Shown: in pieces, positions 33,587-42,377 of the stretch
How the letters are laid out: the number at the start of each line of letters is the position of its first letter
Numbering within the stretch: the stretch's first letter is position 1
Source of the DNA: Algibacter pacificus
GTDB taxonomy: Bacteria > Bacteroidota > Bacteroidia > Flavobacteriales > Flavobacteriaceae
Reading direction: 5' to 3'
Assembly (NCBI RefSeq): GCF_008033385.1
Contig: NZ_VOGY01000002.1
Location: 421,776 to 485,775 of the forward strand
DNA: 64,000 nt
The notes under the pieces: model-generated
Database searches by the model: none
What the model saw: the letters and a program-made list of their open reading frames with translations, nothing else
What the model was told of the DNA's origin: nothing
Program-made: the position numbers and the translations under genes

Positions 33587-34867
33587 TTACAAACGTCCAT
33601 GAACTTTTTCTGTTAAAACACCTTTTACATCATATAAAATACCATTTGGTTTTAATAAACTATTCCAATTTTGATTTAAAAATTCTTTATGTGCCACGGT
33701 AAGCACAATAACATCAAAGGCGCCTTTTGGAAGCTCTTTTAATGTATCCAAATTATACTCGTGTTTTACTTCATCCACATTCGCCCAAGGATCATAAATA
33801 GACATATCGGTTTCATAACTTTTTAATTCGTTAATGACATCTACGGCTTTGGTATTTCGTACATCAGGGCAGTTTTCTTTAAACGTAATGCCTAAATTCA
33901 GAATTTTAGCACCTTTAATCGCGATGTCGTTTTTCACCATTAATTTAACAATTTCAGAAGCGACGTATTGTGCCATGCCATCGTTTACGCGACGCCCAGC
34001 CAAAATAATTTCTGGATGATACCCAATTTCTTGCGCTTTTTGAGCCAAATAATAAGGATCCACACCAATACAATGTCCGCCAACAAGTCCTGGTTTAAAA
34101 GGTAAAAAGTTCCATTTTGTACCCGCTGCTTCCAAAATAGCATGTGTATCGATATGCATTAAATTAAATATTTTTGCCAGCTCGTTTACAAAAGCAATAT
34201 TAATATCGCGCTGCGAGTTTTCAATCACTTTAGCCGCTTCTGCCACTTTTATGGAAGGCGCAAGGTGCGTACCAGCAGTAATCACACTAGCATATAAAGC
34301 ATTTACTTTTTCACCTATTTCAGGTGTAGAACCCGAGGTGACTTTTAAAATTTTTTCAATGGTATGTACTTTATCTCCGGGATTAATGCGCTCTGGAGAA
34401 TAGCCAGCGAAAAAATCTTTATTAAATTTTAATCCGCTTATTTTTTCTAATATAGGTACACATTCATCCTCTGTAGCCCCTGGATATACGGTAGATTCAT
34501 AAATAACAATATCACCTATTTTTAAGACTTCTCCTATGGTTTTACTCGCAGCATAAAGCGGCGTTAAATCGGGTTTGTTGTTTTTATCAATAGGGGTGGG
34601 AACCGTGACAATATAGTAATTACTATCTTTAATATCTTCAATATTGGAGGAACAAATTAATCCAATATCATCATTTTTAGTCGGTTTTAAAACCGATTTT
34701 AATAGCTCAGACTCAATCTCTAATGTGGCATCGTATCCTTTAGATAAATTGTTAATTCTAGTTTGGTTAATATCAAAACCAACCACATTATATTTGGTAG
34801 CAAACAATCTAGCTAGTGGCAATCCCACGTAACCTAAACCTATTATCGTAATTTTTGTATTCTTCAT
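33587..34867 (-). CDS. Nucleotide-sugar dehydrogenase (UDP-N-acetylhexosamine 6-dehydrogenase type)
   Basis: A 426-residue UDP-glucose/GDP-mannose dehydrogenase family protein. The NAD loop is ITIIGLGYVGLPLARLFA and the catalytic cysteine is in LVGGHCIGVDPYYL. The substrate region YSPERINPGDK matches WbpA/TviB-type enzymes that oxidise UDP-GlcNAc or UDP-GalNAc to uronic acids. It follows a TviC/WbpP-like epimerase gene by 31 bp, so the pair probably makes UDP-GalNAcA as in the Vi-antigen pathway. This is inference from homology and pairing. Confidence 0.9.
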   Translation of the reverse strand: MKNTKITIIGLGYVGLPLARLFATKYNVVGFDINQTRINNLSKGYDATLEIESELLKSVLKPTKNDDIGLICSSNIEDIKDSNYYIVTVPTPIDKNNKPDLTPLYAASKTIGEVLKIGDIVIYESTVYPGATEDECVPILEKISGLKFNKDFFAGYSPERINPGDKVHTIEKILKVTSGSTPEIGEKVNALYASVITAGTHLAPSIKVAEAAKVIENSQRDINIAFVNELAKIFNLMHIDTHAILEAAGTKWNFLPFKPGLVGGHCIGVDPYYLAQKAQEIGYHPEIILAGRRVNDGMAQYVASEIVKLMVKNDIAIKGAKILNLGITFKENCPDVRNTKAVDVINELKSYETDMSIYDPWANVDEVKHEYNLDTLKELPKGAFDVIVLTVAHKEFLNQNWNSLLKPNGILYDVKGVLTEKVHGRL

Positions 34868-34893
34868 TATCTTTTTAACGGTTGTTTTTTTAC

Positions 34894-34901
34894 CAAAATT
34901 A
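34894..34901 (-). promoter_or_regulatory. Possible internal -7 element before the UDP-sugar dehydrogenase
   Basis: TAATTTTG on the minus strand lies in the short gap between the epimerase and dehydrogenase genes, 27 bp before the dehydrogenase ATG. It may be a secondary promoter, or chance in AT-rich sequence. Confidence 0.3.
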
Positions 34902-35894
34902 TAAGTTATTCCAATACCAAGCTACTGCATCTTTGAGTCCCGTTTTTATATCAAACTCAGGTTTGTAATGTAGTAATCGTTTCGCCTTGTCTATCGATGC
35001 TAAAGAATGTGGAATATCTCCGACTCGATTTTCTCTATATTTAATGTCCACCGTTTTAATATTTTTATCAAATTCAGATAAATAATCTTTCAATAAAACG
35101 GTTAATTCTTTTAAAGTCGTCCGTTCACCAAAAGCTACATTGTAGACTGTATTTAATGCGTCTTCATTATTGGTTGTGAGTGCTCTAAAATTCATTTGTA
35201 CCACATTATCAATATAGGTAAAATCACGAGAATAACTTCCGTCTCCATTAATAACAGGCGATTCCAAATTTATAAACTGCTGTACAAATTTAGGAATTAC
35301 CGCAGCATAGGCGCCATTTGGATCTTGGCGTCTGCCAAAAACATTAAAATAACGTAACCCAACCACATCTAAATTATAGGTGGTATGAAAAATATCGGCA
35401 TAAAGTTCGTTTACGTATTTGGTAATGGCATAGGGCGATAAGGGTTTTCCAATAATATCTTCGGTTTTAGGAAGCGCTTCATGATCGCCATAAGTTGAAG
35501 AACTTGCCGCATAAACAAAACGATTTACCCCAGCATCTCTGGCAGCAACCAGCATGTTTAAAAACCCTGAAACATTAACGTCATTCGTTGTAATAGGATC
35601 GTTAATAGAGCGGGGGACGGATCCCAATGCCGCTTCATGTAAAACATAATCTACGTTTTTACATGCTTTATGACAATCGTCTAATTGTCTAATATCGCCT
35701 TCAATTAAGGTGAAATTGGGGTTTATTAAAAAAGGTTTGATATTGGCTTTTTTTCCAGTAGAAAAATTATCTAAACAGGTAACCTTAACGTTTCCTTTTA
35801 ATAAAAATTCACATAAATTAGAACCAATAAAACCTGCGCCACCGGTTACTAAAACATGTTTTTCTTCTAAAGTTTTTATTAAGTTAAGATCCAT
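34899..35894 (-). CDS. UDP-N-acetylglucosamine 4-epimerase-like SDR (WbpP/TviC type)
   Basis: A 331-residue extended SDR. The NAD loop is VLVTGGAGFIGSNLCEFLL, the catalytic Ser and Y..K are in AASSSTYGD and SPYAITKYVNEL, and NVFGRRQDPNGAYAAVIPKF is typical of WbpP/TviC. It interconverts the C4 epimers UDP-GlcNAc and UDP-GalNAc. It is transcribed with the dehydrogenase downstream. The intergenic region upstream (35895-36127) separates it from the divergent DegT gene. Confidence 0.9.
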   Translation of the reverse strand: MDLNLIKTLEEKHVLVTGGAGFIGSNLCEFLLKGNVKVTCLDNFSTGKKANIKPFLINPNFTLIEGDIRQLDDCHKACKNVDYVLHEAALGSVPRSINDPITTNDVNVSGFLNMLVAARDAGVNRFVYAASSSTYGDHEALPKTEDIIGKPLSPYAITKYVNELYADIFHTTYNLDVVGLRYFNVFGRRQDPNGAYAAVIPKFVQQFINLESPVINGDGSYSRDFTYIDNVVQMNFRALTTNNEDALNTVYNVAFGERTTLKELTVLLKDYLSEFDKNIKTVDIKYRENRVGDIPHSLASIDKAKRLLHYKPEFDIKTGLKDAVAWYWNNL

Positions 35895-36127
35895 TATATT
35901 CGGTTTAAAATACTTTCAAACAAATATGTGAAAAATATATCAAACTTGCTTAATAAACTCTCATTATGCTCGTTTTTTTCTAATAAAAAGGAGATTATTA
36001 TAAAAAACGAAATCCAATTTAAGATTCTGAAGAAAATAGATAAAAAGTATTGTTGTGAATCATCAATTTTTATGATAGTTTTAGCGAAACAAAATAGAAA
36101 AGCACTAAGCTCTTTAACTCAAAATAA

Positions 36128-37255
36128 ATGCCAACAAAAAACAAAATTTATCTATCGTCACCGCATTTAGGTAAAAACGAACAGAACTATGTTAGCGAGG
36201 CGTTTGCAACCAACTGGATAGCACCATTAGGTCCAAATATAACCGCTTTTGAAGACGACATTAAAACGTATTTGGGTTCAAAAAATGAAGTTGCGGTTTT
36301 AAGTTCTGGAACGGCAGCAATACATTTGGCTTTAGATTTAATTGGTGTTCGTAAGGGCGATGAAGTTATTTGCCAAAGTTTTACATTTTCGGCATCAGCC
36401 AATCCTATTTTGTATTTAGGAGCCACGCCCATTTTTGTGGATAGTGAAAAGGAGACCTGGAATATGTCGCCAGAACTCTTGGAATTCGCCATTAAAGACC
36501 GAATAAAAAAAGGAAAGAAGCCCAAAGCTATTATTGCGGTTCATTTATATGGTATGCCTTATAAAGCCGATGAAATACATGCTATAGCTAGTCAATATGA
36601 AATTCCGATTATTGAAGATAGTGCCGAAGCGTTGGGGAGTATGTATAAAAATCAAGCCTGTGGTATACTTTCCGATTTTGGAATATTTTCCTTTAACGGA
36701 AATAAAATAATAACAACCTCTGCCGGAGGCGCCTTAATTACCAAAACTAAAAACTTAAAGGAAAAAGCTGTGTTTTTAGCCACACAGGCTAGGGATGATG
36801 CACCACATTATCAGCACTCTCAAATAGGTTATAATTATAGAATGAGTAATGTTTTAGCAGGAATAGGGCGTGGGCAAATGGAAGTTTTAAATCAACGTGT
36901 TTTAGCAAGACGAGCCAATTATGAATTTTACAAAGAAGGTTTAGCTGCTTTTGATAACATCGAATTTCTTGAAGAACCTACAGGTTTTTATTCCAACAGA
37001 TGGCTGACTTGTATAAAAACAGATCGCTATGAAACTCGTGAAACATTGCGCTTAGCGCTTTTGGATGATAATATTGAAGCCAGACCTTTATGGAAACCCT
37101 TACACAAACAACCTCTGTTTAAGGATTGTTTAAGTTTTACAAATGGCACATCGGAAGAGCTTTTTGAAAAAGGACTTTGCTTGCCAAGCGGATCCAATTT
37201 AACAAAAACAGATTTAAATCGAATTTTAGAAATATTGATACCATCGTTAAAATAA
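36128..37255 (+). CDS. DegT/DnrJ/EryC1 family sugar aminotransferase
   Basis: A 375-residue PLP aminotransferase of the sugar-antibiotic and cell-surface family. The start MPTKNKIYLSSPHLGKNEQ and VLSSGTAAIHLALDL are typical. The PLP Lys lies in FSFNGNKIITTSAGG. It resembles PglE-type enzymes that aminate UDP-4-keto-6-deoxy-GlcNAc, and the matching 4,6-dehydratase and PglC-like transferase are at 39.6-42 kb. It does not look like KdnA. It is alone on the plus strand and ends in a hairpin. Confidence 0.9.
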   Translation: MPTKNKIYLSSPHLGKNEQNYVSEAFATNWIAPLGPNITAFEDDIKTYLGSKNEVAVLSSGTAAIHLALDLIGVRKGDEVICQSFTFSASANPILYLGATPIFVDSEKETWNMSPELLEFAIKDRIKKGKKPKAIIAVHLYGMPYKADEIHAIASQYEIPIIEDSAEALGSMYKNQACGILSDFGIFSFNGNKIITTSAGGALITKTKNLKEKAVFLATQARDDAPHYQHSQIGYNYRMSNVLAGIGRGQMEVLNQRVLARRANYEFYKEGLAAFDNIEFLEEPTGFYSNRWLTCIKTDRYETRETLRLALLDDNIEARPLWKPLHKQPLFKDCLSFTNGTSEELFEKGLCLPSGSNLTKTDLNRILEILIPSLK

Positions 37256-37271
37256 CCACGGTATCAATATT
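37231..37271. terminator. Bidirectional terminator-like hairpin between DegT gene and aroB
   Basis: A 12-bp perfect stem pairs AATATTGATACC (37231-37242) with GGTATCAATATT (37260-37271), overlapping the last codons of the aminotransferase. It lies between convergent genes. The stem is AT-rich and the T run after it is short, so strength is uncertain. Confidence 0.6.
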
Positions 37272-37290
37272 ATTTATTTGATTACAAAAA

Positions 37291-38358
37291 CTAATTTGCA
37301 TAAAAATCAAAAGCATCCAATATCACCTTATCATCAACTAAACAGTCAATTTTAGTCACGCCAATCGCTTCTAATAGCACGAAGTTAATATTACCGTGGT
37401 TGTTTTTCTTATCGTATTTAAGCAATTCAATAATTTCAGGAATTTCAGTTTTTTCAATATCAATTTTCCCGTAATATCCAATAAACAACGCTTTAATACT
37501 TTCTGTGGTTTCTTTAGGAAAACCAGCTAATTCTGTAGAAATATAGCAAGCTAAAATCATACCAACAACAACAGCTTCACCATGCAATAAGGTGGTTTTA
37601 TTCGGGTTGCTTAAAAAGTAAGATTCTATAGCGTGGCCTAAAGTATGTCCGAAGTTTAAGGTTTTTCTCAGTCCGTTTTCAAAAGGATCTTCTTCAACAA
37701 CATCTCTTTTTATTTCAACAGATTCATAAATTAATGCGTCTAAATCGTCCAATGATAATTTCGATAAATCTTGAAATTTATTCCAATACGTTTCCCCTGT
37801 AATTAAACCATGTTTTAACATTTCGGCTAAGCCAGAACGCATTTGGTTGGTTTCTAAAGTGTTTAAATATTTAGTATCAATTAAGACTAAATCGGGGTTA
37901 CTAATAACACCCACTTGGTTTTTTAAGTGCCCTAAATCCACACCTGTTTTTCCTCCAACCGAGGCATCGACCATAGAAAGTAGGGTAGTAGGTACGTTAA
38001 TATAAGCAATACCGCGTTTAAAGGTACAGGCTACAAAACCACCAAGATCTGTAATAACGCCACCACCAATATTAATAAGTAAACTTTTTCGGTCGGCATC
38101 CAATTCCGATAAGGCATTCCAAACACCAACACAAGTGTCAATTGTTTTGTTAATTTCTCCGGATTCTATCTCTATAATTTCAATAACAGCCGTCGTTTCC
38201 ATCTGTTCTAAGAATAGTGGTAAACAAAGTTGGTGTGTGTTTTCATCAACCAAAATAAAAACTTTAGAAAAATTATTTTCTTTAAGATGTTTATTTAGAG
38301 AAGAATAACAAGTGCTATTAAAATGTATCGTACAGTTTTTTGTGCGTATAGAATCCAT
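37291..38358 (-). CDS. aroB: 3-dehydroquinate synthase
   Basis: A 355-residue shikimate-pathway enzyme converting DAHP to 3-dehydroquinate. NAD and metal motifs are clear: LLINIGGGVITDLGGFVA, VPTTLLSMVDASVGGKTGVD, and the zinc ligands in GHTLGHAIE and LHGEAV. The ~75 bp before the ATG contain TATTTTTG (38435-38442) on the minus strand as a possible -7 element. It is divergent from the proline dehydrogenase gene, a common flavobacterial pairing. Confidence 0.95.
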   Translation of the reverse strand: MDSIRTKNCTIHFNSTCYSSLNKHLKENNFSKVFILVDENTHQLCLPLFLEQMETTAVIEIIEIESGEINKTIDTCVGVWNALSELDADRKSLLINIGGGVITDLGGFVACTFKRGIAYINVPTTLLSMVDASVGGKTGVDLGHLKNQVGVISNPDLVLIDTKYLNTLETNQMRSGLAEMLKHGLITGETYWNKFQDLSKLSLDDLDALIYESVEIKRDVVEEDPFENGLRKTLNFGHTLGHAIESYFLSNPNKTTLLHGEAVVVGMILACYISTELAGFPKETTESIKALFIGYYGKIDIEKTEIPEIIELLKYDKKNNHGNINFVLLEAIGVTKIDCLVDDKVILDAFDFYAN

Positions 38359-38434
38359 AAAATATTAAACGTTTTAAGCCTGTAAAATTAAGGAGATTTT
38401 ATATAAAATGATAACTTAGGTATAATTATATTTA

Positions 38435-38442
38435 CAAAAATA
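38435..38442 (-). promoter_or_regulatory. Candidate -7 promoter element for aroB
   Basis: TATTTTTG on the minus strand fits TAnnTTTG in the divergent aroB/proline dehydrogenase region, 76 bp before the aroB ATG. Confidence 0.4.
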
Positions 38443-38454
38443 AAATTGAAAAAG

Positions 38455-39630
38455 ATGAATACGGATTTAATCTTCAATAACACAGAAATTGCTTTTTCCT
38501 TGAAAAGTGATTCCGAGCTTGAACGTGCTTATTTTTTGTTTAAAATGATCTCTATTGAGCCTCTAGTTCGTATTGGAACCGCAGCGACCAATTTCGCATT
38601 AAAAGCACATTTGCCTATTGAGGGGTTAATTAGGTCCACGGTTTTCGATCATTTTTGTGGCGGTGTAAGTGAAGACGATTGCTTGCCCGTAATTAAAAAA
38701 ATGTATGAAAAAGGCGTGAGCTCTGTGTTAGATTATTCTGTGGAAGGTAAAGAAAATGAGCAAGAATTTGATGCCGCCATGGAAAAAGTATTAAAAATCA
38801 TGGAGTTTTCTAAAAACCTAAAAGCCATCCCTATTGCGGTTTTTAAACCCACTGGTTTTGGACGTTTTTATTTATTTGAAAAACTATCTAAAGGTGCTAT
38901 TTTAACAGAAAAAGAACAAGCAGAATGGGATCGAATTGTTGCCCGTTTTGATAAAGTATGCGAAAAAGGAAAAGCTTATGATGTTGCCGTTTTAATTGAT
39001 GCAGAAGAAAGTTGGATGCAAGGAGCTGCCGATGTATTGGTTCGTGATATGATGGTGAAATATAATACCGAAAAGCCTATTGTTTTTAATACCTTACAAA
39101 TGTATCGCCACGACAGAATGGATTTTTTAAAGAGCGAACATGAAAAAGCAAAGGCCGGACATTATTATTTAGGTTATAAATTGGTTCGCGGTGCTTATAT
39201 GGAAAAAGAAAATGACAGAGCTGAAGAACAGGACTATCCGACACCAATTTGTAAAAGCAAGGCGGCTACCGACGAAAATTTTAATGTGGCCCTTAACTAT
39301 ATGCTAGAAAACATAAATGACATGTCTGTTTTTGCTGGAACACATAACGAAGATAGCTCGTATATGCTTATGAAACTTATGGAAAGTAAAGGCATAGCGA
39401 ATAATGATGCCCGCGTTTGGTTTGGCCAATTATACGGAATGAGCGACCATATAAGTTACAATTTAGCCGACAAAGGTTATAACGTTGCTAAATATATGCC
39501 ATTTGGCCCCGTGAAAGATGTGATGCCTTATTTAATACGCCGGGCGGAAGAAAACACCTCGGTTGCAGGACAAACTGGTCGGGAATTAGCCCTTTTAAGT
39601 ATAGAAAAACAGCGTAGAAAAAATCTTTAA
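38455..39630 (+). CDS. Proline dehydrogenase
   Basis: A 391-residue FAD-dependent proline dehydrogenase, oxidising proline to pyrroline-5-carboxylate. The TIM-barrel signatures VLDYSVEGKE, YKLVRGAYMEKEN and the C-terminal RRAEENTSVAGQTGRELALL with the substrate-binding R-R-x-x-E-N are present. I chose ATG 38455 (MNTDLIFNNTE) over an in-frame TTG nine bases upstream. It is monofunctional; the P5C dehydrogenase is not adjacent. Its stop overlaps that of the convergent dehydratase gene by four bases. Confidence 0.95.
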   Translation: MNTDLIFNNTEIAFSLKSDSELERAYFLFKMISIEPLVRIGTAATNFALKAHLPIEGLIRSTVFDHFCGGVSEDDCLPVIKKMYEKGVSSVLDYSVEGKENEQEFDAAMEKVLKIMEFSKNLKAIPIAVFKPTGFGRFYLFEKLSKGAILTEKEQAEWDRIVARFDKVCEKGKAYDVAVLIDAEESWMQGAADVLVRDMMVKYNTEKPIVFNTLQMYRHDRMDFLKSEHEKAKAGHYYLGYKLVRGAYMEKENDRAEEQDYPTPICKSKAATDENFNVALNYMLENINDMSVFAGTHNEDSSYMLMKLMESKGIANNDARVWFGQLYGMSDHISYNLADKGYNVAKYMPFGPVKDVMPYLIRRAEENTSVAGQTGRELALLSIEKQRRKNL

Positions 39631-40697
39631 TTAGAAATATAACTTTTTAAAATAGCCTTTACCTCATGATGCGGTGTAAAGGCATTTATTTTAAATAACC
39701 GTTCTAAGAAATCAAGCGAAAAGTGGTGTTCCTGTTTTTTCTTAACTAATAAAATATCTTTATTTGTTGTTGCGAGCAAGGTTTCGTTATCTGAAAATAA
39801 ATCTTCATAAACTTTTTCACCGGGTCTTAATTCCGAAAATTGCACATCTACGTCTTTTTTATTACAAAATAGAATTAAACGTTCTACTAAATCAATGATT
39901 TTAATAGGATTTCCCATATTGAAAGTAAACAGATTACTTTTCTCATGATTATCGTTTGTCAATTCTAATATTAAATGACAAGCTTTTTGGGTATTGATAA
40001 AGTACCGAGAAATTGCCTTGTTGGTTATTATTAACGGTTTTCCCATTTCAATACGTTTTTTAAAAAGAGGTACTACCGATCCGTTGGAGCCCAATACATT
40101 TCCAAATCTCGTGGTTAAAAAACGTGTTTGGCTTTTTTCTGATAGAGACATTAAATAATCGGTTGCAATCCGTTTAGAAATCCCCATAACACTTTTTGGG
40201 TTTACAGCTTTATCTGTAGAAATAAAAATGAATTTCTTAACGTTATGGATATGCGCTAAATCGGCTAATCGTTTGGTTCCAGAAATATTAACTTTAATAG
40301 ATTCGAAAGGATTGGCTTCCATTAATGGCACGTGTTTATAAGCCGCAGCATGCAGTATTATCGTTGGTTTATAAGTTTCAAAAAGGTGCTGTATCGCATC
40401 TTTCTCAGTAATATTAAGGATTAAGAAATGAATGTTCGATGCGTTTTCAAATTCGGGTTCATTAATTAAATGGTACAACGGAGATTCTGCAATATCAATT
40501 AAAATCAGTTTTTTGTATTGACAATTTATAAGTTGTTTAGAAAGTTCGCTACCAATAGATCCAGCAGCTCCGGTAATTAAAATAGTTTCGTTTGAAAAAT
40601 TAAAATTGGAAATGTTTTGGGTAGGAATTCCTTCTTCGGGAAATAATCCCGAATTTTTTAATAATTGATCTATTTGATTAATGGTTGCTGTATTCAT
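39627..40697 (-). CDS. UDP-N-acetylglucosamine 4,6-dehydratase-like SDR (CapD/PglF catalytic domain, no membrane part)
   Basis: A 356-residue extended SDR. The NAD loop is ETILITGAAGSIGSELSKQL. The active-site region is ISTDKAVNPKSVMGISKR, where Met replaces the usual Tyr as in PglF/FlaA1-type dehydratases. It corresponds to the catalytic half of the large membrane-bound PglF/CapD proteins; the four-helix N-terminal membrane part is missing and replaced by ~30 soluble residues. It would feed the DegT aminotransferase and PglC-like transferase. It is transcribed in the same direction as the AlkB-like and transferase genes upstream. Confidence 0.88.
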   Translation of the reverse strand: MNTATINQIDQLLKNSGLFPEEGIPTQNISNFNFSNETILITGAAGSIGSELSKQLINCQYKKLILIDIAESPLYHLINEPEFENASNIHFLILNITEKDAIQHLFETYKPTIILHAAAYKHVPLMEANPFESIKVNISGTKRLADLAHIHNVKKFIFISTDKAVNPKSVMGISKRIATDYLMSLSEKSQTRFLTTRFGNVLGSNGSVVPLFKKRIEMGKPLIITNKAISRYFINTQKACHLILELTNDNHEKSNLFTFNMGNPIKIIDLVERLILFCNKKDVDVQFSELRPGEKVYEDLFSDNETLLATTNKDILLVKKKQEHHFSLDFLERLFKINAFTPHHEVKAILKSYISN

Positions 40698-40760
40698 TAA
40701 TTATTTCGGAAGCTTTTTTTATATCGTTTAAAAGGAGGTTTTAATAATTTTGATTATTTT

Positions 40761-41348
40761 TTAATTATCAAACCCATATTTTCTAAAGGTTAGATTTATT
40801 CTTGAGCCTTTATATTTTGGGTTTATTGGAAGACTATGTTCGTATTGCTCTTGGCAATGCTCTCCCATAATTATTAAACTTCCATTTTTTAAGGTTTGCG
40901 ACAGTTCTTGTTTACTTTCTTTTTCTCTAAACTTAAATTCCCGTTCTTCCCCCAAACTTATTGAAGAAATAATAGAGGTATCACCAAAGGCCGAAAAATC
41001 TGAATGAAAATCAACTCCAGAATTTCCATCCGGATAACATATTAGCACACAAACTTCAAACTTTTGCTTTGTAAATTTTTCAATTTTATTTTGTAGTTTT
41101 TTCAGGCTTTCTGTCCAAGCCCGAGTTGGTCCCCAATGTTCTTCTGGAAATCTGTTAGTAACAAGAAGATTTTCATCTAAAAACATCATTTTACCAAAAT
41201 TAACATCATGCGTTATTCCGTCTGCCGTTTTAGGGCTAAAGTCTGTTTTTTCAACAATATCGATTAGCTCCGCAAATAATGTATTAGCACAGTCTTGCTC
41301 TAAAAAATCACTAAAATATTCAACTTCACAGTTTAAAGGTAACTTCAT
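40761..41348 (-). CDS. AlkB-like 2-oxoglutarate/Fe(II) dioxygenase
   Basis: A 195-residue protein of the AlkB family. The iron-binding HxD is in DFHSDFSAFGD, the distal His is in CQEQYEHSLP, and the 2OG-binding R-x-x-x-x-x-R region is RINLTFRKYG. AlkB homologues repair alkylated bases oxidatively in DNA or RNA; this short single-domain form is common in marine bacteria. It is oddly placed between the initiating sugar transferase and the dehydratase. The context suggests co-transcription without showing a shared function. Confidence 0.88.
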   Translation of the reverse strand: MKLPLNCEVEYFSDFLEQDCANTLFAELIDIVEKTDFSPKTADGITHDVNFGKMMFLDENLLVTNRFPEEHWGPTRAWTESLKKLQNKIEKFTKQKFEVCVLICYPDGNSGVDFHSDFSAFGDTSIISSISLGEEREFKFREKESKQELSQTLKNGSLIIMGEHCQEQYEHSLPINPKYKGSRINLTFRKYGFDN

Positions 41349-41371
41349 TTTGTTTGAAGATTTCTTTTGGG

Positions 41372-41965
41372 TTAATTTTTTAATATCTTAATAACAGTAA
41401 GTCCAATTATTTTTAAATCTAATAAAAAATTTTGTTTTGCAATATACGCTTTATCTTGTTTTAGCTTGTTTGGAATTATGCTTTCAACAAAAAATATTTC
41501 TGGGTTTTCGACAGTTTTAAGTAATTCGGCTTCTTGGATATAATTTAAAGAAGCCAAACTTGTAATTCCTGGACGTACTTGTAACACGCTTAAATCATCT
41601 TCGGAATAGAAGTTGATAAAATAACGAATTTCAGGTCGTGGCCCTACAAAACTCATGTCACCTTTTAAAACATTAATTAATTGAGGAAGTTCGTCAATTT
41701 TATATTTTCTTAAGAGGTAACCTAATGAAGTAATACGCTTGTCTTGAAGTCCCAAAGTGAGTAATCCTTTTTTTTGGGAGTTTTGCTTCATGGTTCTAAA
41801 CTTATAAATATTAAAATCATGGAAATCTTTCCCAACTCGACTTTGTATAAATAGAATAGGCCCTTTAGAGTCTATTTTAATAAGAATGCTTATAATACAA
41901 AGAAATGGAAGCAGAATAATTAAGCCTAAAATCGAAAAAGTAACATCAAAAGCACGCTTTATCAT
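41372..41965 (-). CDS. Initiating sugar (phosphoglycosyl) transferase, PglC-like
   Basis: A 197-residue bacterial sugar transferase. It begins MIKRAFDVTFSILGLIILLPFL, the re-entrant membrane helix with the conserved Lys-Arg. It then has GPILFIQSRVG, YKFRTMK and LRKYKIDELPQL, which contains the D-E catalytic pair, and SFVGPRPE. Size and organisation fit a minimal monotopic enzyme that transfers a phosphosugar to undecaprenyl phosphate, starting glycan assembly. It overlaps the upstream gene by one base (TAATG). Confidence 0.93.
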   Translation of the reverse strand: MIKRAFDVTFSILGLIILLPFLCIISILIKIDSKGPILFIQSRVGKDFHDFNIYKFRTMKQNSQKKGLLTLGLQDKRITSLGYLLRKYKIDELPQLINVLKGDMSFVGPRPEIRYFINFYSEDDLSVLQVRPGITSLASLNYIQEAELLKTVENPEIFFVESIIPNKLKQDKAYIAKQNFLLDLKIIGLTVIKILKN

Positions 41966-42342
41966 TAATCGTTTTCTATTTGTAAATTGGTGATGGTGGC
42001 AGTATCTGCGCAGTTTTCAACGGTTAAAATAATGTCTTTTTCATTCAATTCACCTTCAACTAAATACACACCGCAAGGTTTGTGTCTGGGGTCACTTTCA
42101 GAAAAATTAATGTCACCTTTCTTCAAAATGCTTCTTATTCCCATAGAATCAATAACGTTATTTGAAATAAATTCCGAAATAACGCTGTTATAAACAATCG
42201 TTTTAGAGTTTATGTTTTTTAAAACTCTAGCGTCCGGACCATAGCTGCAAGAGGTTTTTTTTCCGTTTAAAAAGAATGCTAAAATGATTAACCCCATAGA
42301 AAATCCGCCGAGGTAATAGCCAATACGCTGAATAAGTTTCAT
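41965..42342 (-). CDS. Small membrane-anchored hypothetical protein (DUF4258-like)
   Basis: A 125-residue protein. One N-terminal transmembrane helix (about residues 6-24, YYLGGFSMGLIILAFFL) and the KKTSCSYGPDARVLKNI segment resemble flavobacterial proteins often labelled DUF4258. The soluble part contains HKPCGVYLVEG and VENCADTATITNL with isolated cysteines. The function is unknown. It overlaps the sugar transferase gene (TAATG) and lies 35 bp from alanine dehydrogenase on the same strand. Confidence 0.7.
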   Translation of the reverse strand: MKLIQRIGYYLGGFSMGLIILAFFLNGKKTSCSYGPDARVLKNINSKTIVYNSVISEFISNNVIDSMGIRSILKKGDINFSESDPRHKPCGVYLVEGELNEKDIILTVENCADTATITNLQIEND

Positions 42343-42377
42343 TTAAAAATTTTTGATAATAATTTAAGCAGGTTTAA

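Noticed and set aside
35928..36170. 80-codon frame in the gap before the DegT gene
   Set aside because: It is lysine/isoleucine-rich sequence expected from AT-rich intergenic DNA and overlaps the start of the aminotransferase in another frame.
36128..37255. DegT aminotransferase as the missing KdnA
   Set aside because: Its N-terminal and PLP-site sequence patterns fit PglE-type UDP-sugar aminotransferases and not the KdnA group as I remember it; it is also 27 kb from kdnB and beside glycan genes.
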